A DNA stretch of 64,000 nt, taken from Polycladomyces subterraneus. GTDB taxonomy: Bacteria; Bacillota; Bacilli; Thermoactinomycetales; JIR-001. A program made the translations under genes and the position numbers. Where the stretch lies: the NCBI RefSeq assembly GCF_030433435.1, contig NZ_JANRHH010000028.1, positions 1 to 64,000 of the forward strand, written 5' to 3'. The stretch's first letter is position 1; every line of letters begins with the position of its first letter. The notes beneath the pieces were generated by a model that was given only the letters and a program-made list of their open reading frames with translations, was not told where the DNA came from and ran no database searches. Shown in pieces: positions 51,997-60,593 of this stretch.

Positions 51997-53040
51997 CTAC
52001 AACTGCACCACCTGGGACAAATGACGCGGGCGATCCGGATCATATCCGCGCCGGATGGCGTAATGCACGCCGAATTGTTGCAAGGGTAAAAGTCCGAGCA
52101 GGCCACGGGTCCAATCTCCCGCCGATTTCTCCAGTGGCGTGTGACGGTCCACGTTGGAAAACAGATCCGCACTCCCTCCGATTACCCAAACGCGCCCGCC
52201 CAACTGCTTCAATTCCCGCATTAACTGGGGTTCGTACTCCCGCCCCCTGTCGGAAGCAAACAAGACGATCAACGTTTGATCATTCACGATCGATTTGGGC
52301 CCATGCCGGTATTCCAATGGATGATATACTTCGGAAGGTTGAACGGCCATCTCTTTTACCTTCAATCCGGCTTCCTGAGCGATTCCGTACAATGGTCCCG
52401 CCCCCAAACAAACCACTGTCCGGTAATCTTGTCCGGACAAAGCCTTCCCCTCTGCTTCCAGTTGCGTCCAAGCGGCTATACGATCAGGTAATCCCGCCAG
52501 TTCAGCTTGGGCATACCGATTTTCGCCCAGCAAAGCGCCACTGATGAGCAGCAGGTACAGCATGCTGGTGAAGGATTTGGTCATCACAACGCTTTCTTCC
52601 CGTCCGGCGGGTATTGCCAGCGTATCATCACAACGTTGGGTCAACGCGCTGTCAGGGTGGCAGGTAACAGCCAACGTACGTACACCCTGCATTTTTTCTG
52701 CCGCTTCCGCCACCAACAGACACTCGGTCGTCGTACCGGATCGGGAGATGATCACCAACAGTGTGCGCTTGCCCGATGCGTGCTGATCCGGATATAAAAG
52801 CCACTCCGATGCAGGTACGCTTTTGGCGGAATAAGTCGTCCATTTGGAAAATGCGGCTGCCGCCGAACTGGCAAGATAATAGGACGATCCGCAACCGGTG
52901 AACACCAACTCCTCGATTTGACCCGCTGACAACAATCTGCGCCAAACAGCTTGGTACGAATCCCGTGCTTCCCAAACCGTCCGCCATGTCTGAGCCTGCT
53001 CCGCCATCTCCTTCATGGTCACCTGACCGTTCAACAACAT
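51997..53040 (-). CDS. SIS-domain sugar-phosphate aldose/ketose isomerase or deaminase
   Basis: The 347-residue protein has two SIS domains, like the isomerase half of GlmS: VFTGCGSSYYLASSAAAAF at about 45-63 and SRSGTTTECLLVAEAA near 97-112, with the second domain from about 200. The glutaminase half is absent. Relatives include AgaS, fructoselysine-6-P deglycase and the NagB-II type glucosamine-6-phosphate deaminase; context cannot decide among them, but a nagB gene exists nearby, so a different amino sugar phosphate is likely. The stop codon abuts the ROK start. Confidence 0.85.
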   Translation of the reverse strand: MLLNGQVTMKEMAEQAQTWRTVWEARDSYQAVWRRLLSAGQIEELVFTGCGSSYYLASSAAAAFSKWTTYSAKSVPASEWLLYPDQHASGKRTLLVIISRSGTTTECLLVAEAAEKMQGVRTLAVTCHPDSALTQRCDDTLAIPAGREESVVMTKSFTSMLYLLLISGALLGENRYAQAELAGLPDRIAAWTQLEAEGKALSGQDYRTVVCLGAGPLYGIAQEAGLKVKEMAVQPSEVYHPLEYRHGPKSIVNDQTLIVLFASDRGREYEPQLMRELKQLGGRVWVIGGSADLFSNVDRHTPLEKSAGDWTRGLLGLLPLQQFGVHYAIRRGYDPDRPRHLSQVVQL

Positions 53041-53047
53041 CTCCCCC

Positions 53048-53590
53048 TCATCCTCGGATCGGCCATTCCATGCCGAACCGTTCTTTCCATTCCCGTATCA
53101 ATCGCTTGCAGTAAGCGTCGCTCAAATGCCGCTTGGCACCATTCATAATCAACTGACAATACAATGGACTGGGGCGAAATTCCCGATCCGACTTGTTCAC
53201 CACCGTGTACGTCACCGCCTGGATTGTACGGCTGTCCCGGATGACGTCCACCTTCATTCGCCGATAGTGTCCCTGTGAGACCCCTTCCCTGTCATCCAAC
53301 GGCGGCCATGCGGCCGGCTTCAATCGATATAACACCCCTTCCATTTCACCACCCGGATCCGGGAAAATGTCGCCCACACCACCACCTCCCCTGGAGTGGC
53401 TGTAGAGGGGAAATGCCAAACGATAATCCTTCAACCGGGCACCGCCCAGCAATTGATACTGGTCTTTTCCGACGGTTCTGGCAAAACTCGACTCATCCAT
53501 GCATGAACCGTAGGCAAAATAATACAGCAGCTGTCCCCCCTCTCTTTTGACTATTTCGATATTTTCTGAGATACAATAATTTTTTGTCAT
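53048..53590 (-). CDS. gamma-glutamylcyclotransferase (AIG2-like) family protein
   Basis: The 180-residue protein has the signature YYFAYGSCM (usual YGSN with Cys in place of Asn) at about 23-31, the loop GARLKDYRLAFP, the FPDPGGEMEGVLYRL strand and a Glu after it (DDREG), as in GGCT-fold enzymes. These cyclise gamma-glutamyl groups to 5-oxoproline; substrate unknown. Seven bases separate it from the SIS gene, so it heads that operon. The assigned ATG lies almost at the predicted transcription start of the TATAAT promoter at 53599, with no ribosome-binding site. A start nearer LLYYFAYGS, after GAGAGGGGGG, is possible but would need a rare codon. Confidence 0.75.
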   Translation of the reverse strand: MTKNYCISENIEIVKREGGQLLYYFAYGSCMDESSFARTVGKDQYQLLGGARLKDYRLAFPLYSHSRGGGGVGDIFPDPGGEMEGVLYRLKPAAWPPLDDREGVSQGHYRRMKVDVIRDSRTIQAVTYTVVNKSDREFRPSPLYCQLIMNGAKRHLSDAYCKRLIREWKERFGMEWPIRG

Positions 53591-53598
53591 CCATGTAC

Positions 53599-53607
53599 AT
53601 TATAACA
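53599..53607 (-). promoter_or_regulatory. extended -10 promoter of the GGCT-SIS-ROK-regulator operon
   Basis: The minus strand reads TGTTATAAT, a perfect TATAAT with TGn extension, identical to the tkt promoter element. A transcription start 7 bases downstream would be near 53592, two bases before the annotated ATG. Confidence 0.6.
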
Positions 53608-53646
53608 AAAAGCCGGGTAAGATAGGAAAAAGGTGGTGAAACGAAT

Positions 53647-53985
53647 ATGCGACCCACATCAACTGATAATCGGGACAAAGTGTGGTCAATCCTGTGCCAT
53701 GCCAGTCTGGTGTTTTTTCCGTTGCTGTTGCCGCTGTTGGTATATTTGGTTAAAGACAAATCCCCGTTTGTGGAACATCATGCTAAAGAGGCGTTTATGT
53801 TTCATGTCGGGGTGTTGGTCGCGCTGTTTACATCCAAAGTGCTGATGTTGGTGCTGATCGGATTCCTGCTCTTCCCACTCGTAGCACTGTCCGCTTTTAT
53901 CCTAACAGTTTGGGCGGTGATCCAGACCTGGAACGGACGGTGGTATTCCTACCCTGTCACAGGTCGGTGGGCACGAAAAATTTGA
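53647..53985 (+). CDS. DUF4870-type small membrane protein
   Basis: The 112-residue protein has an N-terminal DNRDKVWSILCHASLVFFPLL segment, then HHAKEAFMFHVGVLVALF and VVALSAFILTVWAVIQTW, i.e. three membrane helices in the pattern of the DUF4870 (TIC20-like) family. Function unknown. GTGGTG-A lies before the start (AAAAAGGTGGTGAAACGAAT). It is divergent from the GGCT operon and ends at the palindromic terminator at 54014. Confidence 0.8.
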   Translation: MRPTSTDNRDKVWSILCHASLVFFPLLLPLLVYLVKDKSPFVEHHAKEAFMFHVGVLVALFTSKVLMLVLIGFLLFPLVALSAFILTVWAVIQTWNGRWYSYPVTGRWARKI

Positions 53986-54013
53986 TCCCACCCGTCGGGC
54001 ACCCATGATGGAT

Positions 54014-54038
54014 CGCCCCGGCCGATTCGGCCGGGGCG
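54014..54038. terminator. bidirectional terminator between DUF4870 and MFS genes
   Basis: CGCCCCGGCCG ATT CGGCCGGGGCG is a perfect 11-bp GC stem with a 3-base loop, between two convergent genes. T runs are weak (TATTCG on the plus side). Confidence 0.65.
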
Positions 54039-54072
54039 TATTCGTCGCTGACTGGAGAAGGCTTCACACCGG

Positions 54073-55311
54073 TTAGGAGCTTCCTGGTTTCGGTTTGGTG
54101 GTCATCGGCATTGGCGGCACGTGTCGCAGTGTCCACCAAACAAAGACCTGGACAAAACCGATGATCAGCAACAGCCAACGCAGCTCTTCCCAATCATTCG
54201 TTTTGCTCACCCACCACAAAAATAACGCCAGACTCAGTACCCTTCCCAAATTTAATGCCAATTCCCGCGCCACCACATATTCGATCCGCAGACGGGCCGT
54301 TGTCTTGTTTTCACCGATCACATCGAAGACGGTGGATGTCAGCGGCACCATGTAGAGGGGATAAAACAGGGCTGCTCCCACCCCCAACAGAAACAATGAC
54401 CATGTGTCCACCTTCCAGACAAACGGCAGGACGACCACACCCATCATCAAAGTACCGACAAATATGCTTTCATCGCGCCATTGGATACGTAGATAACGGC
54501 CCACCAACAAAAAAGCGATCAGGGAAACCAGTGAGCTGACTGTCAGAAAACTGCCCAATACCATCTCGTTTTGCGTGGTGACATAAATGAGCAGTGCTAC
54601 CAGAAAAGCAAACACCCCTTCACGTGCCCCTTGAGCTACACTGGCTGCCATCACCCACCGCCATCGCTCTTTCATGCTAAAGGACTGCCGGAGTACGCTG
54701 ACCAACTGGTACTCCCCCTCCACTTTGCGGCGTTTCAACAAAAAACTGACCACGACCGCCGCCAGAAAAATGGCCATGGAAAGGCCAAAAACGATACGAT
54801 ACCCCGTCAATCTGTCCACGCGCGTAATGATCCAACCGGATAACAGCGGGGCTACGATTCCGGCTACCGACCCCAAAAATCCGTTCATCCCGTTGAACAC
54901 ATCCCGGTTGTTCCGCTCGGTGATTTCAAAGTACAAAACGTTGAACGCCAACCAGAACAGCCCTGCTCCGATTCCGAGCAGGGTGCCCAACCAAGAAATG
55001 TATCGGGCCGATCCGTCTCCAAGCAACAGCACACATAAATAGAACAATGCATGCACGGCCACTCCCCAACGGATCACGATCACCCGATCGACACTTTTGG
55101 CTATGCGGCCGGCCACGATAAACGTGACCGCCATCGCCGCATACTGGAGCAGGTTAAACCAACCGATCAAGCCATAGTCCCGTTTTAGCTTCCACAGATA
55201 CACATTGACGAACGTGTTGGACAACGCAGTGGAGACAGCAAATAATCCACTTATCGCCAACAACAACCAAGCTTGCCGATCCAGTCGATTCAATCTGTTG
55301 AGTATGCCCAT
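54073..55311 (-). CDS. major facilitator superfamily transporter
   Basis: The 412-residue protein has twelve hydrophobic helices. It begins MGILNRLNRLDRQAWLLLAISGLFAVS and has the central loop KRRKVEGEYQLVSVLRQSFSMKERWR. Interrupted runs such as NRDVFNGMNGFLGSVAGIVAPLLSGWII and WRVVIVIRWG fit the MFS fold and YfkF/YxaM-like members of Bacillus; substrate unknown. The start at ATG 55311 is used; a GTG at 55320 is possible. Monocistronic, followed by the bidirectional terminator. Confidence 0.85.
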   Translation of the reverse strand: MGILNRLNRLDRQAWLLLAISGLFAVSTALSNTFVNVYLWKLKRDYGLIGWFNLLQYAAMAVTFIVAGRIAKSVDRVIVIRWGVAVHALFYLCVLLLGDGSARYISWLGTLLGIGAGLFWLAFNVLYFEITERNNRDVFNGMNGFLGSVAGIVAPLLSGWIITRVDRLTGYRIVFGLSMAIFLAAVVVSFLLKRRKVEGEYQLVSVLRQSFSMKERWRWVMAASVAQGAREGVFAFLVALLIYVTTQNEMVLGSFLTVSSLVSLIAFLLVGRYLRIQWRDESIFVGTLMMGVVVLPFVWKVDTWSLFLLGVGAALFYPLYMVPLTSTVFDVIGENKTTARLRIEYVVARELALNLGRVLSLALFLWWVSKTNDWEELRWLLLIIGFVQVFVWWTLRHVPPMPMTTKPKPGSS

Positions 55312-55459
55312 GCAAATCACCCATTGATAGGGTAACCAGCATGCACAGCATTAAGCGATATCCCCCAAGGTAAAAAATGCTGGGGATGAACGGGATGGCG
55401 AGCGAGGCGGCGGTTCTGTTGGAGAGCCGGGTGTCTTTTCCGGTGAGCAACCCTCAAGT

Positions 55460-55649
55460 TTAGGGCGTGTCTGGTATGAGCGAAGACTCGGAAAGCGCAG
55501 GAATGAATCGCGGGCAACTCCCTCTCAGCGAAACGTACTTGCTTGCGTCCTTCGCTCCGGGTTGGAGCGGCCATGATCTCCTTCCTTCCAGGGCGCTGGT
55601 GGAGCATGCTGTGAAAGCAATTGGACAGCATTCACCTAACACGCTCTAG
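55460..55649 (+). repeat. structured dispersed repeat, copy B
   Basis: Starts TTAGGGCGTGTCTGGT and ends ACCTAACACGCTCTAG, giving 16-bp terminal inverted repeats. Inside are GACTCGGA...GCG and CGCTCCGGGTT (outer pair) and GCGGGCAA with TTGCTTGC (inner pair, held by G-U wobbles). The loop CTCTCAGCGAAACGTAC matches copies A and C. 190 bp, no coding frame. It lies between the MFS gene start and the rhomboid gene stop. Confidence 0.8.
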
Positions 55650-55703
55650 AAACAAGGCGAGAGGGAAAAGGAGCACCCAGGTGAATCGGAGTACAGTGAT
55701 ACC

Positions 55704-56300
55704 TTAGGAATGTCTACGCAACCGCAACAAAGGTTCCGTCAGCAGAAAACCCGCCAACAACCCGCCCAAATGAGCCGCCAAGTTGATATTGGGTTGAAAC
55801 AAGCTGATCAACAGATTGATCCCGACAAGCGCCACCAATCCCTTTCCGGTTTCCGGATCAATTGAACGTCGCCAGTACAGATACAGATAAACACCGAACA
55901 GGCCGTATATGGACCCTGACGCTCCGGCCGTAATGACTGAATAATCCAGCCAATAAGTAACCAGGTTACCGATCGTTCCGCAAGCAAGATACAACAGCAA
56001 AAACCAGATCCTCCCCATCAACCATTCCAACTGCGGTCCCAACAGGTATAAGGCAAAACTGTTGAACAAAAAATGCATCCATCCGATATGAAGAAACACG
56101 GGAATAACCAGTCGCCACCATTCACCTTGCGACACCAGCGTGCTTTCGTAGGCACCGTAACGGATGAGCACCTCCGGGTCGGTCGTCCCGCCCTGCAATG
56201 TCATCATGGCGAACAACACCGTTTGCACCGCGAGAATGCCGGTAACGACCGGGAAATAATATGGAAATCGCTGTAACGGGATTTGCGTGTGCCCAAACAC
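55704..56300 (-). CDS. rhomboid-family intramembrane serine protease
   Basis: The 198-residue protein has six membrane helices. The catalytic dyad is Ser128 in TAGASGSIYG and His177 in NLAAHLGGLLAGF, and HIGWMHFLFN (with HxxxN) in helix 2 is also conserved. It cleaves within the membrane; substrates unknown. The GTG start at 56300 has GGGGGAACGGCG upstream. Separate from psd by about 70 bp in the same direction, so co-transcription is possible. Confidence 0.93.
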   Translation of the reverse strand: MFGHTQIPLQRFPYYFPVVTGILAVQTVLFAMMTLQGGTTDPEVLIRYGAYESTLVSQGEWWRLVIPVFLHIGWMHFLFNSFALYLLGPQLEWLMGRIWFLLLYLACGTIGNLVTYWLDYSVITAGASGSIYGLFGVYLYLYWRRSIDPETGKGLVALVGINLLISLFQPNINLAAHLGGLLAGFLLTEPLLRLRRHS

Positions 56301-56369
56301 CGCCGTTCCCCCTCTTCGGATTAGGGTGTGCCGTTCATCTGATGGTACTTGCGCTCACTTGAATGTGTG

Positions 56370-57224
56370 TCAGATCCGTGAAGCCGCCTTGGCGATGGGT
56401 TGGCCCATTTGAACTGGATCCTCTGGACGCCAATCCCGACACCATTGTATCTTTCCTTTTTCAAACAACAAAATGACAGTGGAACCAAACTCAAACCGTC
56501 CCATTTCTTCCCCTTTTTCCAATTCCGGTTCGGGATCGTATGATTTCTTCTCCAATTGCTTTTGGCGTGGCCGATTGGTGACGATTTCCGGGTCGTATGT
56601 CACTTTGACACTCCCCACGTTAGTCGCACCCACTTTGATAACGGCCACCGTTCCCAATTCCGGGGAAGTCAGATAGGTGATCAAACGTTCATTGCGCACG
56701 AACAAACCGCGAACGGCTCGAACACCGAATGTATTGACCGGAAACAGCGTGCCCGGAATGTAGGTCAAACCCTGGATACGCCCTTTAATCGGGGCATGAA
56801 TCCGATGATAGTCGCGCGGACTCAGATAAATGGTAACAAATGTTCCGTTTTCAAATTGTTTAGCCCGCTCACCATCTCCCCCCAACAGGTCCTCCAACTG
56901 ATAATCCAACCCCTTTGCCTGGATCAGCGTGTCTCGGGTGATTGTTCCGAGCTGGGAAATGGTACCGTCCACCGGGCTCACTACCGTATCAGGAGAAGGA
57001 TCGACCGGCCGCGCTCCCGGTTTCAGTCGTCGAACGAAAAACTCCATCAAGCTTTCATATTCTTCCCATGGCTTTTCGATTTCTGACAGGTTGATGTCAA
57101 ATCGTTTGATGTAATAAGGAATAAAGCGTTTGCTTACCGGACTGCGTGCGAAACGCCCCATCCACCGGGATATCGTTTTTTTGGGCAATGCATGCAACAA
57201 GGTCAACAACATCCGGTCTTTCAT
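56370..57224 (-). CDS. psd: phosphatidylserine decarboxylase proenzyme
   Basis: The 284-residue proenzyme makes phosphatidylethanolamine in membrane lipid synthesis. The self-cleavage site is FGST near residue 254 (RFEFGSTVILL), where the Ser becomes the pyruvoyl group of the alpha subunit. Other motifs: VVSPVDGTISQLG (about 86-98), YLSPRDYHRIHAPIKG (about 134-149) with catalytic His, and FPVNTFGVRAV. The start follows GAGGAGGACATA. Short N-terminus without a clear membrane anchor, like Bacillus Psd; no pssA beside it in the window. Confidence 0.95.
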   Translation of the reverse strand: MKDRMLLTLLHALPKKTISRWMGRFARSPVSKRFIPYYIKRFDINLSEIEKPWEEYESLMEFFVRRLKPGARPVDPSPDTVVSPVDGTISQLGTITRDTLIQAKGLDYQLEDLLGGDGERAKQFENGTFVTIYLSPRDYHRIHAPIKGRIQGLTYIPGTLFPVNTFGVRAVRGLFVRNERLITYLTSPELGTVAVIKVGATNVGSVKVTYDPEIVTNRPRQKQLEKKSYDPEPELEKGEEMGRFEFGSTVILLFEKGKIQWCRDWRPEDPVQMGQPIAKAASRI

Positions 57225-57338
57225 TATGTCCTCCTCAAATACCCGTAGTGAATTTCCGCTTATTTCCTGTTTGTGGTTCGATATTCCATGACTGAATCGC
57301 GTTTGGACGGGGAGAATACTGATCGGAGGTGATCATCC

Positions 57339-57632
57339 ATGTACCAAAAAGGTACGCCGAAAACCAACGCTCAACAGGTCCGTCAGCAAAACCGTCAGTC
57401 TGCGGGCCAAGCGTATCAAACCGAATTCGCTACTGAATCGGCCGGTGCTGCTGGTGCCCAAACGAACGCTCAACGCGTGCGCCAACAAAACCAACAGTCT
57501 GCGGGCCGTCAGGCGTTCCAAACCGAATTCGCTACTGAATCGGCCGGTGCTGCTGGTGCTCAAACGAACGCTCAACAAGTTCGTCAACAAAACCAACAGT
57601 CCCAAAGCCGTAAACAGCAAAACCAACAGTAA
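57339..57632 (+). CDS. sspE: gamma-type small acid-soluble spore protein
   Basis: The 97-residue Gln/Asn/Ala-rich protein has the repeated unit of SspE: QTNAQxVRQQN, then QSAG, then QTEFATESAGAAGA. TEFATES contains the cut site for the germination protease GPR. It is an amino acid reserve in the spore core and is made late in the forespore. Two copies of the roughly 34-residue unit are nearly identical in DNA. AGGTGATC precedes the ATG. It ends at a strong terminator. It identifies the organism as an endospore former. Confidence 0.93.
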   Translation: MYQKGTPKTNAQQVRQQNRQSAGQAYQTEFATESAGAAGAQTNAQRVRQQNQQSAGRQAFQTEFATESAGAAGAQTNAQQVRQQNQQSQSRKQQNQQ

Positions 57633-57648
57633 GCGAAATGATCACCCA

Positions 57649-57684
57649 GCCCATCCTGTCCTTGTGACAGGATGGGCGTTTTAC
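57649..57684 (+). terminator. terminator of sspE
   Basis: GCCCATCCTGTC (57649-57660) and GACAGGATGGGC (57666-57677) pair perfectly over 12 bp around a 5-base loop, followed by GTTTTACTTG. Confidence 0.9.
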
Positions 57685-57704
57685 TTGTTTATTGCGAAGT
57701 CCTT

Positions 57705-58286
57705 TTATTTCGATTTTCCTGCCACACCGGCTGACAACACCATGCGAAGCGCTTCGTCAACGGGAAGGTCCAACACCTCGATCTCACTCCGTTCAAACCA
57801 ATGCAAATCCCCGGCAAACTGCAAACTCTGGGGAAAATACACACCGACGTACTCTTTCCCGTCTCGGGTGGTAAAGCACGGTTCTTTCACGGTCAGAAAA
57901 CCGATCCGTTTTGTTCCCGCCACAGTGACAAAGACCACGGTATCAAACGATTTTTTCTCTCCAAAAAAGGAGTGAATGGTATCCTTCAGTGTGCTGTAAA
58001 TTCCCTTGATGAGCGGTAGACGTTGAATGATGGACTCCATCCAGTCCAGCAGCTTTTTCGTCACCCACAAACGGGCGAGAAACCCGACCAAGAGGACAAA
58101 GCCGATGACAACCAATACACCCAGCCCCGGAAATTCCAAGCGATCGGGCAACCAAATCATTCCCCAGCCGTTAAGTAGTTGATATACATAGCGCAACAGG
58201 TAAACGGTACCCGCCAGTGGCAGAACGACCAACAATCCGTTTAGAAAATAGACAGTCAGTCTTTTCATCACGCGCCACTGTTTCAT
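57705..58286 (-). CDS. DUF502 family membrane protein
   Basis: The 193-residue protein has two N-terminal membrane segments (about 8-34 and 48-70), the family motif PLIKGIYSTLKDTIHSFFGEKKSFDTVVFV, and a soluble C-terminal part (RIGFLTVKEPCFTTRDGKEYVGVYFPQS). Function unknown; often near cell-wall genes. The ATG follows GGGGGGAG. It starts 16 bp after the PBP stop, so it is in one operon with the PBP gene upstream. Confidence 0.85.
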   Translation of the reverse strand: MKQWRVMKRLTVYFLNGLLVVLPLAGTVYLLRYVYQLLNGWGMIWLPDRLEFPGLGVLVVIGFVLLVGFLARLWVTKKLLDWMESIIQRLPLIKGIYSTLKDTIHSFFGEKKSFDTVVFVTVAGTKRIGFLTVKEPCFTTRDGKEYVGVYFPQSLQFAGDLHWFERSEIEVLDLPVDEALRMVLSAGVAGKSK

Positions 58287-58302
58287 CGATAATCTCCCCC
58301 CG

Positions 58303-60294
58303 TCAACGGGCCTGGTTCTGCATGAACCGCTGGTAATACAGTTGTATCATCTTTTCCGCAATCGGGCCGGCCCCCACCGCACCGTATCCGCCTTCCGGTA
58401 CAACGACGGCTACAGCGATCTGCGGATTGTCGGCAGGAGCAAAGGCAATGAATACGGAGTTTTCCACCCGGCCGCGTCCCGGAATATCCTGCTCCGACGT
58501 ACCGGTCTTGGCGGCCACCTGAAACGGCAGTCCTTTGAACAGCTGAGCAGCAGTTCCGCCGGGCTGGGTAACCGCCACCATCCCCTTCGTCACCGTATCA
58601 AAATACTGAGGATTGATCGTAGCGCGATTCAACACTTCCGGTTTCGTTTCTTCAACCACTTTATTGTTTGCATCCACTATTTTTTCCACCAACTGCGGAC
58701 GTAACCGCACCCCTTTGTTGGCCAAAGTGGCCGCATACTGTGCCAGCTGCAATGTGGTATAACGTTGGGCCTGACCGAATGAGGCCAGCGCCATCGCTCC
58801 CAATCCAGAGAATCGCTTGGCGATGCTGCGATAGTCTTCCGTTCCGTCCTGTTCCCCTTTCAACCGGACACCTGTGGGAACACCCAACCCAAACAGGTGT
58901 GTGTAGTTTATAAATTTTTTCAGCGCTTCATCTTTGTCCCGTCTATACCATTTCGTACCTAACCATGCCATGAAGGTGTTGGAGGATTTTTGCAGCGCCC
59001 GGATCGGATTCAGCACGCCGTAGTTGTGCCCGCCGGCATTACGGATGGGCGGAGTCGCTTTCGCATAGTAAAATTTCCCGGGGTCGGTCCAATACGTCCA
59101 CGGTGTGATCAGTTTTTCCTGAAGCCCCATCAAAACCATTAGCGGCTTAAACGTAGACCCCAATGGCAACACTGAAAACGGATGCCGGTTTACCACCCGG
59201 TCCGGGTTATCGTAACCGCTGGCATCAAATGGCGCCTCTTCGATCGTGCCGTTGCGAATCCTAAATCGCAGGTTTTCGTAGTCTTTGGTCGAAACACGCC
59301 GATTCCAAATACCTGGATCATAGTCGGGGTAACTGACCATCGCCCGAATCTTACCCGTTTTGACTTCCATCGCCACCGCGTAGGCCGATTTGGCATACGG
59401 CGCCTGATTTTGGCCTCCCATCGTCCGTAAATGGCGCAAATGCTCCTCGATAAACTTCTCCGTCTCCAACTGCATTTGTTCATCCAATGTCAAGTATAAG
59501 CTGTTACCCGGTCGAGGATGCACCTCTTTGAGCACCTGCACCACTTTACCCGATGAATTGACCCTCACCAGACGGTATCCGTGCTTGCCGCGCAATTGGT
59601 CCTGGTAGCTGTACTCGATTCCGTCCATCCCCACCTGCTCCCAATCCAGGTACCCCCCTTGATCCGGCTTTTCCGCAGCCGATTTGTATTTTTTCAAGGA
59701 GGATTTTGCCCCTGCGAACGGCCGGACGTAGCCGATCGTCTGTACTGCAAACGTATCATCCCGATATTTTCGCAGGGGTTCCATGATCACGTTAATTCCG
59801 GGAAACAGGGACGGATTTTCCACCAGTTGGACCACTTCTCGTTCCGTCAGGCGGTCCTTGATCTTTTTCGGATAATAGGGAGGCTCTCTGCGGGGCACAT
59901 CATTTCCTTTGGCATCCAGACCCACATCCATAGACTGAAGGACTTCTTCCAACGGCAGATGCAATACTTGGGCCAACCGTTTGGCAGTCGCCAGCTTTCG
60001 TTCTTTCGAGTCATCCGTTTCCAAATAAATGGCCGTATATAGCGATTGGTTGGTCACAATCGGTTTGCCGCTCCGGTCGTAGATATTGCCCCTTGGGGCA
60101 AGAACGGGAATTTGCTTGAAGTTGTTCTCAGCAGCGAGGCGATGATACCGTTCACCGCCGCCCAACTGCACCCAACTCAATCTTAGAACCAACACCACAA
60201 AAAGTAGAAAAACAACCAACCACAACACATGCAACCGTTGGAAACTCATCTCTTTCGGTGTCATGTGATGCCTCGGTCTGATCATCCCGATCAT
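58303..60294 (-). CDS. class B penicillin-binding protein (PBP2/MrdA-like)
   Basis: The roughly 663-residue peptidoglycan transpeptidase has one N-terminal membrane helix (about 21-40), a dimerisation domain beginning PRGNIYDRSGKPIVTN (about 67-82) and a catalytic domain with S380-T-F-K383, SSN at 437-439 and KTGT at 596-599. No PASTA repeats, so it is not a PBP2x/SpoVD-type division enzyme; elongation-type PBP2 is more likely. Start at ATG 60294 (MIGMIRPRHHM) because AGAAGGGTT lies upstream; the 49 codons before it are unlikely. Heads an operon with the DUF502 gene. Confidence 0.9.
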   Translation of the reverse strand: MIGMIRPRHHMTPKEMSFQRLHVLWLVVFLLFVVLVLRLSWVQLGGGERYHRLAAENNFKQIPVLAPRGNIYDRSGKPIVTNQSLYTAIYLETDDSKERKLATAKRLAQVLHLPLEEVLQSMDVGLDAKGNDVPRREPPYYPKKIKDRLTEREVVQLVENPSLFPGINVIMEPLRKYRDDTFAVQTIGYVRPFAGAKSSLKKYKSAAEKPDQGGYLDWEQVGMDGIEYSYQDQLRGKHGYRLVRVNSSGKVVQVLKEVHPRPGNSLYLTLDEQMQLETEKFIEEHLRHLRTMGGQNQAPYAKSAYAVAMEVKTGKIRAMVSYPDYDPGIWNRRVSTKDYENLRFRIRNGTIEEAPFDASGYDNPDRVVNRHPFSVLPLGSTFKPLMVLMGLQEKLITPWTYWTDPGKFYYAKATPPIRNAGGHNYGVLNPIRALQKSSNTFMAWLGTKWYRRDKDEALKKFINYTHLFGLGVPTGVRLKGEQDGTEDYRSIAKRFSGLGAMALASFGQAQRYTTLQLAQYAATLANKGVRLRPQLVEKIVDANNKVVEETKPEVLNRATINPQYFDTVTKGMVAVTQPGGTAAQLFKGLPFQVAAKTGTSEQDIPGRGRVENSVFIAFAPADNPQIAVAVVVPEGGYGAVGAGPIAEKMIQLYYQRFMQNQAR

Positions 60295-60593
60295 CCCAAC
60301 CCTTCTACCGTTATGGGTGTCTGGCAAATCCGCTTTTCGAGTGAACCTGATTCCTCTCGTTCCTGTTTCTCTTGATCTCAAAAATCGCCCGTAGAAAACA
60401 GGCCACTCTTTCTTTCTGGCCAGACACTCCCGAAAAACCATCGCAAAATCCGTCTTCTAGTTTAACACAAAACCTCGCAACAAAAGGGGACAAAAGCGCA
60501 ACTTTACGTGAAAAGGACAACGGTCGTGACAGGTTTCTCCTACCAATCATAGTGTAAACTATACGAGATTGATTGGAAGGAGAATCATATCCC

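Noticed and set aside
57225-57338. Sigma-G promoter for sspE
   Set aside because: GAATACT-like and TGAATC-like boxes exist but the spacing (15 bp) does not fit the usual 17-18 bp, so I do not annotate it.
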